Made by a program: the position numbers and the translations under genes
Part shown: one piece after another, positions 53,609-61,548 of the stretch
Layout of the letters: every line of letters starts with the position of its first letter
How positions within the stretch are numbered: the first letter of the stretch is position 1
The notes under the pieces: model-generated
The model's database searches: none
The model's input: the letters and a program-made list of their open reading frames with translations, nothing else
Told to the model about the DNA's origin: nothing
From: Prosthecobacter algae
GTDB lineage: Bacteria > Verrucomicrobiota > Verrucomicrobiia > Verrucomicrobiales > Verrucomicrobiaceae
Direction of reading: 5' to 3'
Assembly: GCF_039542385.1 (NCBI RefSeq)
Contig: NZ_BAABIA010000004.1
Location: forward strand, 540,385-604,384
DNA length: 64,000 bases

Positions 53609-55576
53609 ATGAGCACCGAACACCACGACGAATCTGAACCCAAGTCCTGCGGCTCATGCGAGCACGGGCATGACGACACACCACTGCCGCGCAATGCGCT
53701 CGTCATCGCCTCCGGCGCACTGCTGGGAGCCGGGATGCTTTTGCAATGGCTTAAACTCGGGCCACCGCTGCTGCACACGAGCTGCTATGCCCTTGCCACA
53801 CTCGCGGGTGGCTTGCTCGTCTTCCCCGCTGCGTTCAAGGCATTGAAGAAACTGCGGCTCGATATGAACGTGCTCATGACTGTGGCTGTGACCGGCGCAT
53901 GGCTCGTGGGTGAAGGCGCAGAAGGGGCCGCCGTGGTGTTTCTCTTCGCCTTGTCCGAACTGCTGGAGTCCTGGAGTGTCGGCAGAGCGCGGCGTGCCAT
54001 CGCCGCTTTATTAAAACTCACGCCGCAGACCGCGCTCGTGCGCGGAGCTGATGGCGTTGCCAAAGAAGTGCCCGTAGCAGAAGTCACCATCGGCAGCGAA
54101 ATCAGCGTGCGCAGTGGCAGCAGCATCCCGCTGGATGGAGAGGTCATCACTGGAGCCTCCTCCGTCAATCAAGCGCCCATCACCGGCGAGTCCGTGCCTG
54201 TGGAGAAAAAGCCCGGCGACCCCGTTTTTGCAGGCACTATCAATGGTGAAGGCTCGCTCACCGTGCGTGTCACCAAAGCGGCCAGCGACTCCACACTCGC
54301 CCGCATCATCAAGCTCGTGGAAGAAGCCGAGGAGCAGAAAGCCCCCACGCAGCGCTTCGTGGACAAGTTCGCCACCATCTACACACCCGCCGTGTTTGGG
54401 GTCGCGCTCTTGGTTGCCCTGCTGCCGCCGCTGCTCATGGGCGGCGCGTGGTCGGAGTGGACGTATCGCGCCCTCGTGCTGCTCGTCATCGCCTGCCCCT
54501 GTGCGCTCGTCATTGCCACACCTGTCTCGATTGTCTCCGGCCTCACTGCGCTCGCACGACGCGGCGTGCTCATCAAAGGCGGCGCACATCTCGAAGCCGT
54601 CGGCAAGCTGCGTGCCCTCGCCGTGGACAAGACCGGCACCATCACGCAAGGCAGGCCGCAAGTCACAGGCGTCATCCCCATCAGTGACATGACCGAAGAT
54701 GAAGTCCTGCGACGTGCCGCTGCCATCGACGCGCATTCCGAGCACCCGCTGGCAAAGGCCGTCGTCGCTGCCGCACAGGCCAAAGGCATCTCTTGGAGCG
54801 AGTCCACACAGTATCAATCCGTCACCGGACGTGGTGCCACTGCCGTCATCGACGGGCACCCGCACTTCATCGGCAATCACAAGATGGCGCATGAACTCGG
54901 CATCTGCTCACCCGAGATCGAAGCCCGCCTTACCGAGATCGAAAACCAAGGCCAGTCCCTCGCCATCCTCGGCCACACCCCGCATGAAGGCTGTGAGGGC
55001 AAAATACTCGGCATTCTTGCCATCGGCGACACCATGCGCCCCGAAGCCGCCAACGCTCTCACCCTGCTCCATGACGCAGGCCTTGAAAAAGTCGTCATGC
55101 TCAGCGGCGACAACCAGCGCACCGTCGATGCCATCGCTCGGCAAGCAGGCATCGACGAAGCTTATGGCGATCTCATGCCCGAGCAGAAGATCGAGCACAT
55201 CAAGCGCCTCATGGCCGAGCATCAGTACGTCGGCATGATCGGTGATGGCGTGAACGATGCCCCCGCGCTCGCACTCGCCAGTGTCGGCATCGCCATGGGA
55301 GCCATCGGCAGCGACACCGCCATCGAGACCGCCGACATGGCCCTCATGCAAGACGACCTCACCCGCGTGGCCGAAGCCATCGGGCTAGGTCGGAGAACGC
55401 TGCGCATCATCCAGTTCAACGTCGCCTTCGCCCTCGTCGTGAAAGCCATCTTCCTCATCCTCGCCTTCACCGGCCACACCAGCCTCTGGCTCGCCATCCT
55501 CGCCGACACCGGAGCCACACTGCTCGTCATCATGAATGCGCTGAGGTTGTTAGGCGGAGCGAAAAACCTCAAATAG
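53609..55576 (+). CDS. P1B-type heavy-metal ATPase (zinc/cadmium/lead type)
   Basis: A 655-residue P-type ATPase. It shows the transport motif CPC (IACPCALVIATP), the phosphorylation site DKTGTIT, the TGES loop (PITGESVP), HP (SEHPLAKA) and the hinge GDGVNDAPAL. The last helix has MNALRLL, typical of ZntA/CadA zinc, cadmium or lead exporters. The N-terminus has no full HMA domain, only a short Cys/His stretch (CGSCEHGHDD). It starts 13 bases after the terminator stem, so it has its own promoter or relies on read-through. Confidence 0.9.
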   Translation: MSTEHHDESEPKSCGSCEHGHDDTPLPRNALVIASGALLGAGMLLQWLKLGPPLLHTSCYALATLAGGLLVFPAAFKALKKLRLDMNVLMTVAVTGAWLVGEGAEGAAVVFLFALSELLESWSVGRARRAIAALLKLTPQTALVRGADGVAKEVPVAEVTIGSEISVRSGSSIPLDGEVITGASSVNQAPITGESVPVEKKPGDPVFAGTINGEGSLTVRVTKAASDSTLARIIKLVEEAEEQKAPTQRFVDKFATIYTPAVFGVALLVALLPPLLMGGAWSEWTYRALVLLVIACPCALVIATPVSIVSGLTALARRGVLIKGGAHLEAVGKLRALAVDKTGTITQGRPQVTGVIPISDMTEDEVLRRAAAIDAHSEHPLAKAVVAAAQAKGISWSESTQYQSVTGRGATAVIDGHPHFIGNHKMAHELGICSPEIEARLTEIENQGQSLAILGHTPHEGCEGKILGILAIGDTMRPEAANALTLLHDAGLEKVVMLSGDNQRTVDAIARQAGIDEAYGDLMPEQKIEHIKRLMAEHQYVGMIGDGVNDAPALALASVGIAMGAIGSDTAIETADMALMQDDLTRVAEAIGLGRRTLRIIQFNVAFALVVKAIFLILAFTGHTSLWLAILADTGATLLVIMNALRLLGGAKNLK

Positions 55577-55584
55577 CAGGCCCA

Positions 55585-55971
55585 ATGAGCAAGCTCTCCC
55601 GCAAAAAGAAAGCATCGGCCACTCCGACTGCCTTGGCCCCTCGCGACAAGGCCTTGCTCATCGGCGTGCCGATCCTGCTCCTGGCCATTCCGGCGCTTGT
55701 CCTGCACTTTTCCTCCATCCACCAGCAGACCACCTCCATCTCAAAGACGGTGCAGATATGGAAGGCCACCTATCACATCAACGAAGCGCAGGCAGAACTC
55801 ATCCAGCAGATCGAAATCGACTTCCACGGCAACGGCAGCCCCTTCACCATCAAGCCCTCTCGCACTGGTGAAGACAAGCACCGTCACCATGAGGAGATCA
55901 GCCGACTAATGTCCCCCGAAGACGGTGCGCGATTCATGCGTGCGATGGAGCAGAGCGAAGGCAAGCACTGA
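55585..55971 (+). CDS. Hypothetical membrane-anchored protein
   Basis: A 128-residue protein: basic N-terminus (SKLSRKKK), one membrane helix (LLIGVPILLLAIPALVLHF), then a soluble domain with a His-rich stretch (GEDKHRHHEE). It lies 8 bases after the P-type ATPase gene and is probably co-transcribed. Not recognised. Confidence 0.5.
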   Translation: MSKLSRKKKASATPTALAPRDKALLIGVPILLLAIPALVLHFSSIHQQTTSISKTVQIWKATYHINEAQAELIQQIEIDFHGNGSPFTIKPSRTGEDKHRHHEEISRLMSPEDGARFMRAMEQSEGKH

Positions 55972-56105
55972 CAAATCCTCGTCACATGGATCGTTGTTAC
56001 CCTGCATCGGATTCGCTCTAAGCGAGGAAAGTGACCTATCCTCACGAACTCCGATTAACAATCATGGCCCGTCATACCCGGAAATGAAAACCACGACGCC
56101 CACGA
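55972..56105. other. Junction between metal-resistance region and the minus-strand replication module
   Basis: Convergent gap of 134 bases between the last metal gene and the AAA+ gene. No gene, tRNA or clear terminator was recognised. It is a plausible cargo boundary. Confidence 0.35.
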
Positions 56106-57137
56106 CTACGCCGAGCGCATCCGCGAGTGAGTGTCTTGCTTTTGGAAAGAGGAACAGCAATCGAGAAAACCAATCCTTCTCCGGCTCTTGCCCTTCTCTC
56201 CCGAGTGCTCTGCCTTGGCCTTCTTCGCCTTAGCAATCTCTCGCTCCAACATCGTCTGCGTAACCATCCACTGCTCCGGGTTCGGGTTCGTGCTGCCGGC
56301 ATAGATTGCGTTGATGCAAATGTTCAGGATGTCCCCGCCGCTGAGTCCCTTCGATAGCTCCGCGAGAACCGCGTAATCAGCCTGCACCCGATCCGGGTTG
56401 GGGAGATGAAGGGCAAACAACTCCCGGCGCATGGAGGCGTTAGGAACGCGGAACTTGATGTGGCGCTGGATGCGGCGAAGCAGCGCGGGGTCATAGTTCT
56501 CGAAAAGGTTCGTCGTCACGATTACCACGCCATCGAAGCGATCCAGTTCCTGCATCAGGCAGTTGCGGTTCTGGTTGATGGAAGTTGAGCAGGATTCGCC
56601 GGTTGATACACGCTTGGAAAGCAGGCTGTCAGCTTCATCGAAGAACAGCACGGCGTCGTGTTCACGGGCAGCAGAAAAGGCGGCTTTGATGTGCTTGGCG
56701 GTGTCGCCGAGGTATTTCGAGATGACCGCGCTGTAGTCCACTTGATAGAGCGGCTTTCCAAGGCGCAGCGCGATGCCGAGGGCTGCGCGCGTCTTGCCGG
56801 TTCCGGGCGGGCCGTAGAAGTTCAGGATGCAGCGGCCCTGCTGCGGTTGGATGGCGCTCAGGTTCCAGATGCGGTCCAGGTCAGCGCGGATCTCCAACGC
56901 TCGCAGACCGGCAAGGATGTCGGTCTTCACCTCAGGATGTAGGATCAGCTTGTCGAGGTCGTGACGGGACTCCGGCTGGACCAGCATCCCCACATCAGGG
57001 GGCGGCTCCTCTTCATCGCGATCCCTCCTGCGGCGACGCGGGTTACGGTGATCGTCGGAGGTGGCTGCATCGGCTGGCAGTTCGATTTCTGGGTCGGTTC
57101 GTGTGGGCATGGTGGTAGGATGTTTGGGTTCAGCCAT
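56106..57137 (-). CDS. AAA+ ATPase (CDC48/FtsH-like core)
   Basis: A 343-residue ATPase. A disordered, Arg-rich N-terminal tail (to about residue 50) is followed by Walker A GPPGTGKT (109-116), Walker B AVLFFDEAD (about 161-169), sensor 1 IVTTN and an Arg finger region ALLRRIQRH. A C-terminal lid (LSKGLSGGDILNICINA) completes the module. No protease domain. A later ATG (57110) is possible as the start. The gene overlaps the upstream gene by 8 bases. Such ATPases in plasmids and phages act in DNA or protein remodelling; the exact role is unknown. Confidence 0.8.
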   Translation of the reverse strand: MAEPKHPTTMPTRTDPEIELPADAATSDDHRNPRRRRRDRDEEEPPPDVGMLVQPESRHDLDKLILHPEVKTDILAGLRALEIRADLDRIWNLSAIQPQQGRCILNFYGPPGTGKTRAALGIALRLGKPLYQVDYSAVISKYLGDTAKHIKAAFSAAREHDAVLFFDEADSLLSKRVSTGESCSTSINQNRNCLMQELDRFDGVVIVTTNLFENYDPALLRRIQRHIKFRVPNASMRRELFALHLPNPDRVQADYAVLAELSKGLSGGDILNICINAIYAGSTNPNPEQWMVTQTMLEREIAKAKKAKAEHSGEKGKSRRRIGFLDCCSSFQKQDTHSRMRSA

Positions 57138-57480
57138 TCGGCTCCGCAGCTTGCGTAGTTACAGTGCTGGAAAATGCCGCCTCAAGGCGCGTGGTGTCGC
57201 TGCCTTGCACGATCTGGCGCGCATAGGCGGGGATGCGTCGGCGCAGGATGATCATCTGGCGTTCGCTCAAGCTGCCGCGTCGCTGATAATGACGGGCGAA
57301 GCTGGTCAGGATTTCCGCATCAGGTCCGGTGAACCCGATGCCGTTGCGTTCGATGGTGGTTTCCCGGCATTGCTCGTCGGCGGTCTGGTTCTGGTAGATG
57401 CGCATCAGGGCACGCAGTGCCCAGCGGTCGTTGCTGGCAAGGCGGTGGCGCAGTTGTTCGATCATGTCTTTCTTGCTCAT
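57130..57480 (-). CDS. Conserved hypothetical plasmid/phage protein
   Basis: A 116-residue basic protein. Its pattern, WALRALMRIYQNQTADEQ then NGIGFTGPDAEILTSFA and then LSERQMIILRRRIPAYARQI, recurs from memory in uncharacterised phage and plasmid genes. One of the four 44-bp leader elements lies 45 bases upstream of the start. Confidence 0.6.
   Translation of the reverse strand: MSKKDMIEQLRHRLASNDRWALRALMRIYQNQTADEQCRETTIERNGIGFTGPDAEILTSFARHYQRRGSLSERQMIILRRRIPAYARQIVQGSDTTRLEAAFSSTVTTQAAEPNG
57144..57158 (-). repeat. 15-bp palindrome, copy 1
   Basis: CCGCAGCTTGCGTAG (plus-strand reading), an imperfect copy of CCGCAGNCTGCGTA, 6 bases before the AAA+ gene start at 57137. Confidence 0.45.
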
Positions 57481-57498
57481 GGGTAGGTGGGTTCAGGT

Positions 57499-57984
57499 TC
57501 ATTGCCCTTGTGGGCCGTCTCCTTGCCTCGTCACCGTGCCCTCCGTTGTCGCGCCGTTTGCGACACCATATTGGCGCTCGAACACCTCCATAAACCCCTG
57601 CTGCTTGATGTTTAGGTCCCACTGTTTGGCGAAGCTGCGCAGCTCCTTCATCCACTGTGACTGCTTCACCTTGACCAAGCCTTCGCGGCTCACCTCTGCC
57701 ACCACTTGGTAGGCTCCGAGGTAACTGTTTTCATAGGTGAGTGGCGTCCATGTCGTGCCCTCTGCCGAAGGCACCACGAGGAACGTGAGTTCTGGATCGC
57801 GCATCGCATCGCCGTTCTGTTCAGAGTAATGCGCGATGCTGAGTTCATAGGCACCGTTCAGATAGGGGCCACCGATCACCTCGATCACCAGCCGCATGAA
57901 CGGCGGGTTCTCGAGGCGGAGGTAGCGGGTGCGGACAGCTTCAAAGCCGCCGTGTTGATCAATCATCGTCTGGATGTTTTGCAT
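57499..57984 (-). CDS. DUF6908-like hypothetical protein
   Basis: A 161-residue soluble protein with the pattern SIAHYSEQNGDAMRDPELTF, which recurs in uncharacterised plasmid proteins (DUF6908 by memory). The C-terminal codons overlap a copy of the 44-bp leader element, so the last 25 residues may not be under protein-level selection. Function unknown. Confidence 0.55.
   Translation of the reverse strand: MQNIQTMIDQHGGFEAVRTRYLRLENPPFMRLVIEVIGGPYLNGAYELSIAHYSEQNGDAMRDPELTFLVVPSAEGTTWTPLTYENSYLGAYQVVAEVSREGLVKVKQSQWMKELRSFAKQWDLNIKQQGFMEVFERQYGVANGATTEGTVTRQGDGPQGQ
57526..57569 (-). repeat. 44-bp leader element, copy 1
   Basis: Minus-strand reading: ATGGTG...CAAACGG, 15 variable bases, CACGGTGACGAGG. 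It lies 45 bases upstream of the gene starting at 57480 and encodes a 12-codon frame (MVSQTARQRRAR) ending in CGG TGA. Confidence 0.65.
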
Positions 57985-58008
57985 GGTCGTTTGGTATGGG
58001 GTTGGGGG

Positions 58009-58356
58009 TCACCACTCGAAGAGCGGCAGGTCCGAAAAGATTTCGCCATCGGCATCGAGGCGCGCATAGGCGTAGCCACGAGCCTTGATGGCCAAGAGCA
58101 CGCCGCGCAGGTGCGGGAACGTCGTCATTTCATCGGCATCGAGATCTTCGATGAGGAACAGATGACCCACGCCATCGAGGAGGTGGGCCAACAGGGGCGG
58201 ATCATCCGGTGAACGGCACTCCAGCGGTCGAAGCCGCAGCAAGGCCTCAGCTTCGCTCGGTGGGATGTGCCGTGTGGACACCACGGGCACATGCATGATC
58301 CATGGGCCGGTGCTGTCGTGAAGGATGGGGATTTGGGCGGTAGTGAACAGGCTCAT
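58009..58356 (-). CDS. DUF5983-like hypothetical protein
   Basis: A 115-residue protein. VVSTRHIPPSEAEALL near the start and YARLDADGEIFSDLPLFEW at the end follow the pattern of DUF5983 plasmid proteins (recalled, not searched). The start at 58356 overlaps the upstream AAA+ gene by 4 bases. Function unknown. Confidence 0.55.
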   Translation of the reverse strand: MSLFTTAQIPILHDSTGPWIMHVPVVSTRHIPPSEAEALLRLRPLECRSPDDPPLLAHLLDGVGHLFLIEDLDADEMTTFPHLRGVLLAIKARGYAYARLDADGEIFSDLPLFEW

Positions 58357-59012
58357 GAGGGTTGGTGGTCGAGATAGGATTCGAGATCGGCGAGCGCGGC
58401 CCGCACACAGCCGCCGCTGCCCACGGCGATTTGGTTCGCGGTGACGGAGGGCACGGCCCAATGGGCGCTCAGGAACGCCGCCAGTTCCTCCGTGGTCGGA
58501 GGCAGCAGCTTGATGGCTTGGAACCGCGTCTGGAACCGCTCGGTCAGCAGGTCTAATTGCAGGTTGCTCGTGCCGAGGAACGCGCGGCCCGGAGGCAGAC
58601 GGTCCAGGTAGGTGAGCAACAAGTCCTGCGCTTCACGGGAACAGCGGTCCAGCTCATTGACGATCTTGACCGACCATGAACTGAACAGGCTGCCATAAGG
58701 AAGCTGTCGCATCCACTCGCGCACGAGGTCCACTGTTACTTCACGTCCGTTGTAGTCCTCGATGGACAGCGGCGTGCCGGCCAACTGCAATGCCACCAGT
58801 TCCACCACGCTGGTCTTGCCCACACCCGGCGGGCCATAGAGCAGGAGCTTCATCGTGGCTGAAGGATCACTGGCAAGCCGCTTGGCTTTGCTCGCCTGCG
58901 CCATCGCCACACGTTTGGCCTGGCCGATCAAGTCCTCCGCCGTGCGTGGTCGCCAGTTCATCGGCGATGATGGAGCTTGTTTGAGAACACGTTCACGCGG
59001 CTTGGATGCCAT
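58353..59012 (-). CDS. Small AAA+ ATPase, clamp-loader/RFC-like
   Basis: A 219-residue ATPase with Walker A GPPGVGKT (60-67), a variant Walker B (VKIVNELDRC), sensor 1 LGTSN and the RFQTRFQAIKL segment where clamp loaders have SRC. The start at 59012 is fixed by AGGAGG 6 bases upstream. The body matches the first two domains of a clamp-loader or RarA subunit but lacks the C-terminal oligomerisation domain. A separate protein resembling that domain is encoded at 62760. Confidence 0.75.
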   Translation of the reverse strand: MASKPRERVLKQAPSSPMNWRPRTAEDLIGQAKRVAMAQASKAKRLASDPSATMKLLLYGPPGVGKTSVVELVALQLAGTPLSIEDYNGREVTVDLVREWMRQLPYGSLFSSWSVKIVNELDRCSREAQDLLLTYLDRLPPGRAFLGTSNLQLDLLTERFQTRFQAIKLLPPTTEELAAFLSAHWAVPSVTANQIAVGSGGCVRAALADLESYLDHQPS

Positions 59013-59169
59013 GATGGACCTCCTTTCCATGAGTCGTGGAGAGCGTCGTAATCGCGGCCGTGATGGCCCGTGCGCCCTTCTTGTAGAGCGTGACGGCCAG
59101 CAGTTCGCCGTCGAACCACACGGCCCAGTACCGCGAACCATACTTGGTGATGGTGAGCCGATCAGTCAT
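58993..59169 (-). CDS. Small conserved plasmid/phage protein (58 residues)
   Basis: Its core, TITKYGSRYWAVWFDGELLAVTLYKKGA, recurs in tiny proteins of phages and plasmids (from memory). It overlaps the upstream gene's stop by 8 bases and the clamp-loader-like gene by 20 bases, and its 3' end carries that gene's ribosome site. Function unknown. Confidence 0.6.
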   Translation of the reverse strand: MTDRLTITKYGSRYWAVWFDGELLAVTLYKKGARAITAAITTLSTTHGKEVHHGIQAA

Positions 59170-59746
59170 GGGTCCAGCCCTCCCGACGGATGCGTGCTTT
59201 CACGGAGTTCACCGACAACTTAAACTGCGCGGCGGCCTGCTTGATGGAACCGGTGCGGCGATACAACCGCTTCACCGCTTTCCAGTCCACCAGCGTGCCA
59301 TTGGTGGTCACACTTGTGAGCTTGCGTCGCGGCTTCGGCGGCGTGGACGTGGGCGTGGGCGTGCCGATGATCTGGTCCACCGCAGGCGTGAACGCATCAA
59401 AGCGCTGCGGCGGTGGCGGCGGATCATCAGGCGTGATGCGGGCTTCGCGCAGGTTGGCGAGTTGTTCTCTGACTGCCGCACTCGCAATGGGGCGGATCAT
59501 CTGCTCGACCGTGGCCGGAGCTTGCCCACCATTGAGGCGTTGCAGGGCCTCGACGAGCCGCGCATCGACGATGCTCTGGATCAGCTCGATGGGGATTTCC
59601 GTGATGGCATACACCACACCGGTCAGCGAGTTGAGCCCCATCAGGGCTTTCATTTGTTCACGGGCTTCACGCGGGGAGTCGGCCTCTACACGGTCATCGA
59701 ACAGGACTTGGCCAGCACGGCTGGCGATTAGTTTGAAGAGTTTCAT
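59162..59746 (-). CDS. HTH protein with Pro-rich linker
   Basis: A 194-residue protein. The N-terminal 100 residues are helical and unrecognised; a Pro/Thr-rich linker follows (PDDPPPPPQRF, then TPTPTSTPPKP). The C-terminus has an HTH (VKRLYRRTGSIKQAAAQF, then LSVNSVKARIRREGW), as in Fis-like or phage regulators. A 15-bp palindrome is 65 bases upstream, so autoregulation is possible. Confidence 0.6.
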   Translation of the reverse strand: MKLFKLIASRAGQVLFDDRVEADSPREAREQMKALMGLNSLTGVVYAITEIPIELIQSIVDARLVEALQRLNGGQAPATVEQMIRPIASAAVREQLANLREARITPDDPPPPPQRFDAFTPAVDQIIGTPTPTSTPPKPRRKLTSVTTNGTLVDWKAVKRLYRRTGSIKQAAAQFKLSVNSVKARIRREGWTHD

Positions 59747-59770
59747 TGTCGTTTTGTTTTGGGTTTTGGG

Positions 59771-60403
59771 TTAGCAGGCAAAAAGGCAGGACTGGTGGCG
59801 GGGAAGGTGATCCGCAGGCTGCGTAGCCTTGCGGCGTGCTTGTGCAGATTTCAGGCGTGGCAGGAAGAACGTGTTGCTCACTTTCATGCCTCGCCACGCT
59901 TCCCATGGACCGAAGAGGCGGGTTTCATGAGCGTTCATCCACACCCAGCGCCCTGGCAGCTTATTGAGCGCCTCAGGGCCGGTGGTGTGGACCACCAGTG
60001 CCGCTGCGCGGGTGTCACTCATCGGCGAGGTCGGCAGCGGCTCCTTGCGATGCTGCTCAAGCCGCATCAGGGCATCCACATACCCGCTCCATGTGCCGTT
60101 GTGGAACAGCACGCTCTCGGCCATGCCCGAGAGGCTCATGCTGGCCTTCGGCGTGACAGGGAAGGGATGACACAATCGCGCATCAACTCCGCCCACGCTG
60201 GCCCAGCGGAAGTGGATGACCACTTCGCCCTCCAGCTTCTTGAGCAGAGTGATGAGTTCACCGGTGCTGAGGTTCTTCTGCCATTTTACGCGGCCACTTT
60301 CCCGCCATGCCACGCCCGCACCATGCGGGTTGGCTTCATGACAGGCATACAGCACCTCGGGCTTCGGGCGCACAGTTTCAGGACATATCAGGATCACACA
60401 CAT
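59771..60403 (-). CDS. Class II glutamine amidotransferase-like Ntn hydrolase
   Basis: A 210-residue protein starting MCVILICPE, so Cys2 would be the N-terminal nucleophile after Met removal. NPHGAGVAW (about residues 25-33), VVIHFRWASVGG and FHNGTWSG match the class II amidotransferase core (glutaminase). It has no synthetase domain; the neighbouring amidoligase could use the released ammonia or share a peptide substrate. A 15-bp palindrome lies 48 bases upstream. Confidence 0.75.
   Translation of the reverse strand: MCVILICPETVRPKPEVLYACHEANPHGAGVAWRESGRVKWQKNLSTGELITLLKKLEGEVVIHFRWASVGGVDARLCHPFPVTPKASMSLSGMAESVLFHNGTWSGYVDALMRLEQHRKEPLPTSPMSDTRAAALVVHTTGPEALNKLPGRWVWMNAHETRLFGPWEAWRGMKVSNTFFLPRLKSAQARRKATQPADHLPRHQSCLFAC
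59812..59826 (-). repeat. 15-bp palindrome, copy 2
   Basis: CCGCAGGCTGCGTAG (plus reading), 65 bases upstream of the HTH gene start at 59746. It overlaps the 3' end of the amidotransferase gene. Confidence 0.5.
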
Positions 60404-60451
60404 ATCAGGTTCGTTTCTTGGGTTCGTTGTTCTTGGGTTTGGCCCATCTAT

Positions 60452-60466
60452 CCGCAGTCTGCGTAT
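60452..60466 (-). repeat. 15-bp palindrome, copy 3
   Basis: CCGCAGTCTGCGTAT (plus reading), intergenic, 48 bases before the amidotransferase start. AACCCAA-rich leader sequence follows, as at the other copies. Confidence 0.5.
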
Positions 60467-60481
60467 AGCTCGGGCAAAGGG

Positions 60482-61444
60482 TTAGAGGTTCGCGTCGGGG
60501 TAGCGGCTATCGAACTGCTGGCAGAGCCGCTGCGCGTTCTTGCGGTAGTGGCGGAACTCCGAGTGCAGTTTGCCGAAGAGGCCGAGAGCGACGGGCCGCG
60601 CACTGCCCGTCCATCCGAGGTAGTCCCACAGGAAGCGCAGCCCATCGGAGGCCGTGGCGGTGCGCTTGGCTTGGATCTTGTTCTTGCCGAACCCGCCGAG
60701 GCATTGGACCTCGTGAGCGCGGCGACACAGGCCGAGCACGCTGGCGAGGTGATGCAGGATCTTCTCGATGTTCAGCGTGCCGGCAAAGACGCGGAACTCC
60801 ACCACTCCGACGAACCTCCCGTTGCGGTCACGCTTGAACGCTTTTCTAAAGTTCACCATGCCGCGCCCGCATTGCTCAGCGCACTCGGCTTTCACGCGTT
60901 CCTCCTCGCAGGTGACTATTTTGAGCATGTGCTCGGCGGTCTGCTCATACAGCGGGTGGCTGTAGTGGTTGAGGTGGCGGTCCGTCCCGGTCTGGCCGTA
61001 GAGGCTGCGAGCGTGCCAGCGGGCGATGTGAGCGAGTTTGCGGATGAACTCGCTCACCGCTTTCGTGTCGGAAGTGCCGATGATGGACTCAATGCCCACG
61101 GTGATGTGACAGCCGCAGGAGCGATCCACCGTGGCACCGAGGGCATTGAGCCATTCAACGAATCCGATCAGATGCTCCACTCCCTGCTCGCCATGCAGGA
61201 TGGGAGAGACAAACTCGCAGGGTATCTGCCCGGCGTCGCAGCGAATGGAGCCATCGCGTTCCGCCTTCCATGTGTCGGCGTTGAAGGCAGGAGCATTGCT
61301 GCGGCCACCAGCCAGCGTGATGCCAGTGGTGACGGGATGCCCGGCGTGATAGTTGCCCACCGACACGTTGCTGGTCTGAGGCAGGCGGGTTTCCAGTTCG
61401 ATGCCCCACTGGATGAGGGCGGCTTTGGGATCGGCGGGTTTCAT
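60482..61444 (-). CDS. Amidoligase-family enzyme (COOH-NH2 ligase)
   Basis: A 320-residue protein with the amidoligase pattern: GIELET (residues 14-19), WKAERDGSI (59-67), CEFVSPIL (76-83) and DRSCGCHITVG (107-117). These enzymes have a glutamine-synthetase-like fold and join an amine to a carboxyl group with ATP. The ATG at 61444 is chosen because upstream sequence is the repeated leader element. It precedes the class II amidotransferase, a pairing reported for this family. Substrate unknown. Confidence 0.75.
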   Translation of the reverse strand: MKPADPKAALIQWGIELETRLPQTSNVSVGNYHAGHPVTTGITLAGGRSNAPAFNADTWKAERDGSIRCDAGQIPCEFVSPILHGEQGVEHLIGFVEWLNALGATVDRSCGCHITVGIESIIGTSDTKAVSEFIRKLAHIARWHARSLYGQTGTDRHLNHYSHPLYEQTAEHMLKIVTCEEERVKAECAEQCGRGMVNFRKAFKRDRNGRFVGVVEFRVFAGTLNIEKILHHLASVLGLCRRAHEVQCLGGFGKNKIQAKRTATASDGLRFLWDYLGWTGSARPVALGLFGKLHSEFRHYRKNAQRLCQQFDSRYPDANL

Positions 61445-61492
61445 GTGGAGGAATGGATGCGGGTGGCTGGCCCCATGCAGGGCACCCCTTGG

Positions 61493-61536
61493 CCTCGTCA
61501 CCGTGGCCGCGTGTGTCGCACCGTTTTGATCACCAT
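61493..61536 (-). repeat. 44-bp leader element, copy 2
   Basis: Minus reading: ATGGTGATCAAAACGG, 15 bases, CACGGTGACGAGG; 48 bases upstream of the amidoligase start. The 12-codon frame reads MVIKTVRHTRPR. Confidence 0.75.
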
Positions 61537-61548
61537 TTAGCGAACCGC

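Noticed and set aside
59759..61540. Plus-strand frame of 593 codons across the amidotransferase and amidoligase genes
   Set aside because: It opposes two genes with clear catalytic motifs and has no domain of its own.
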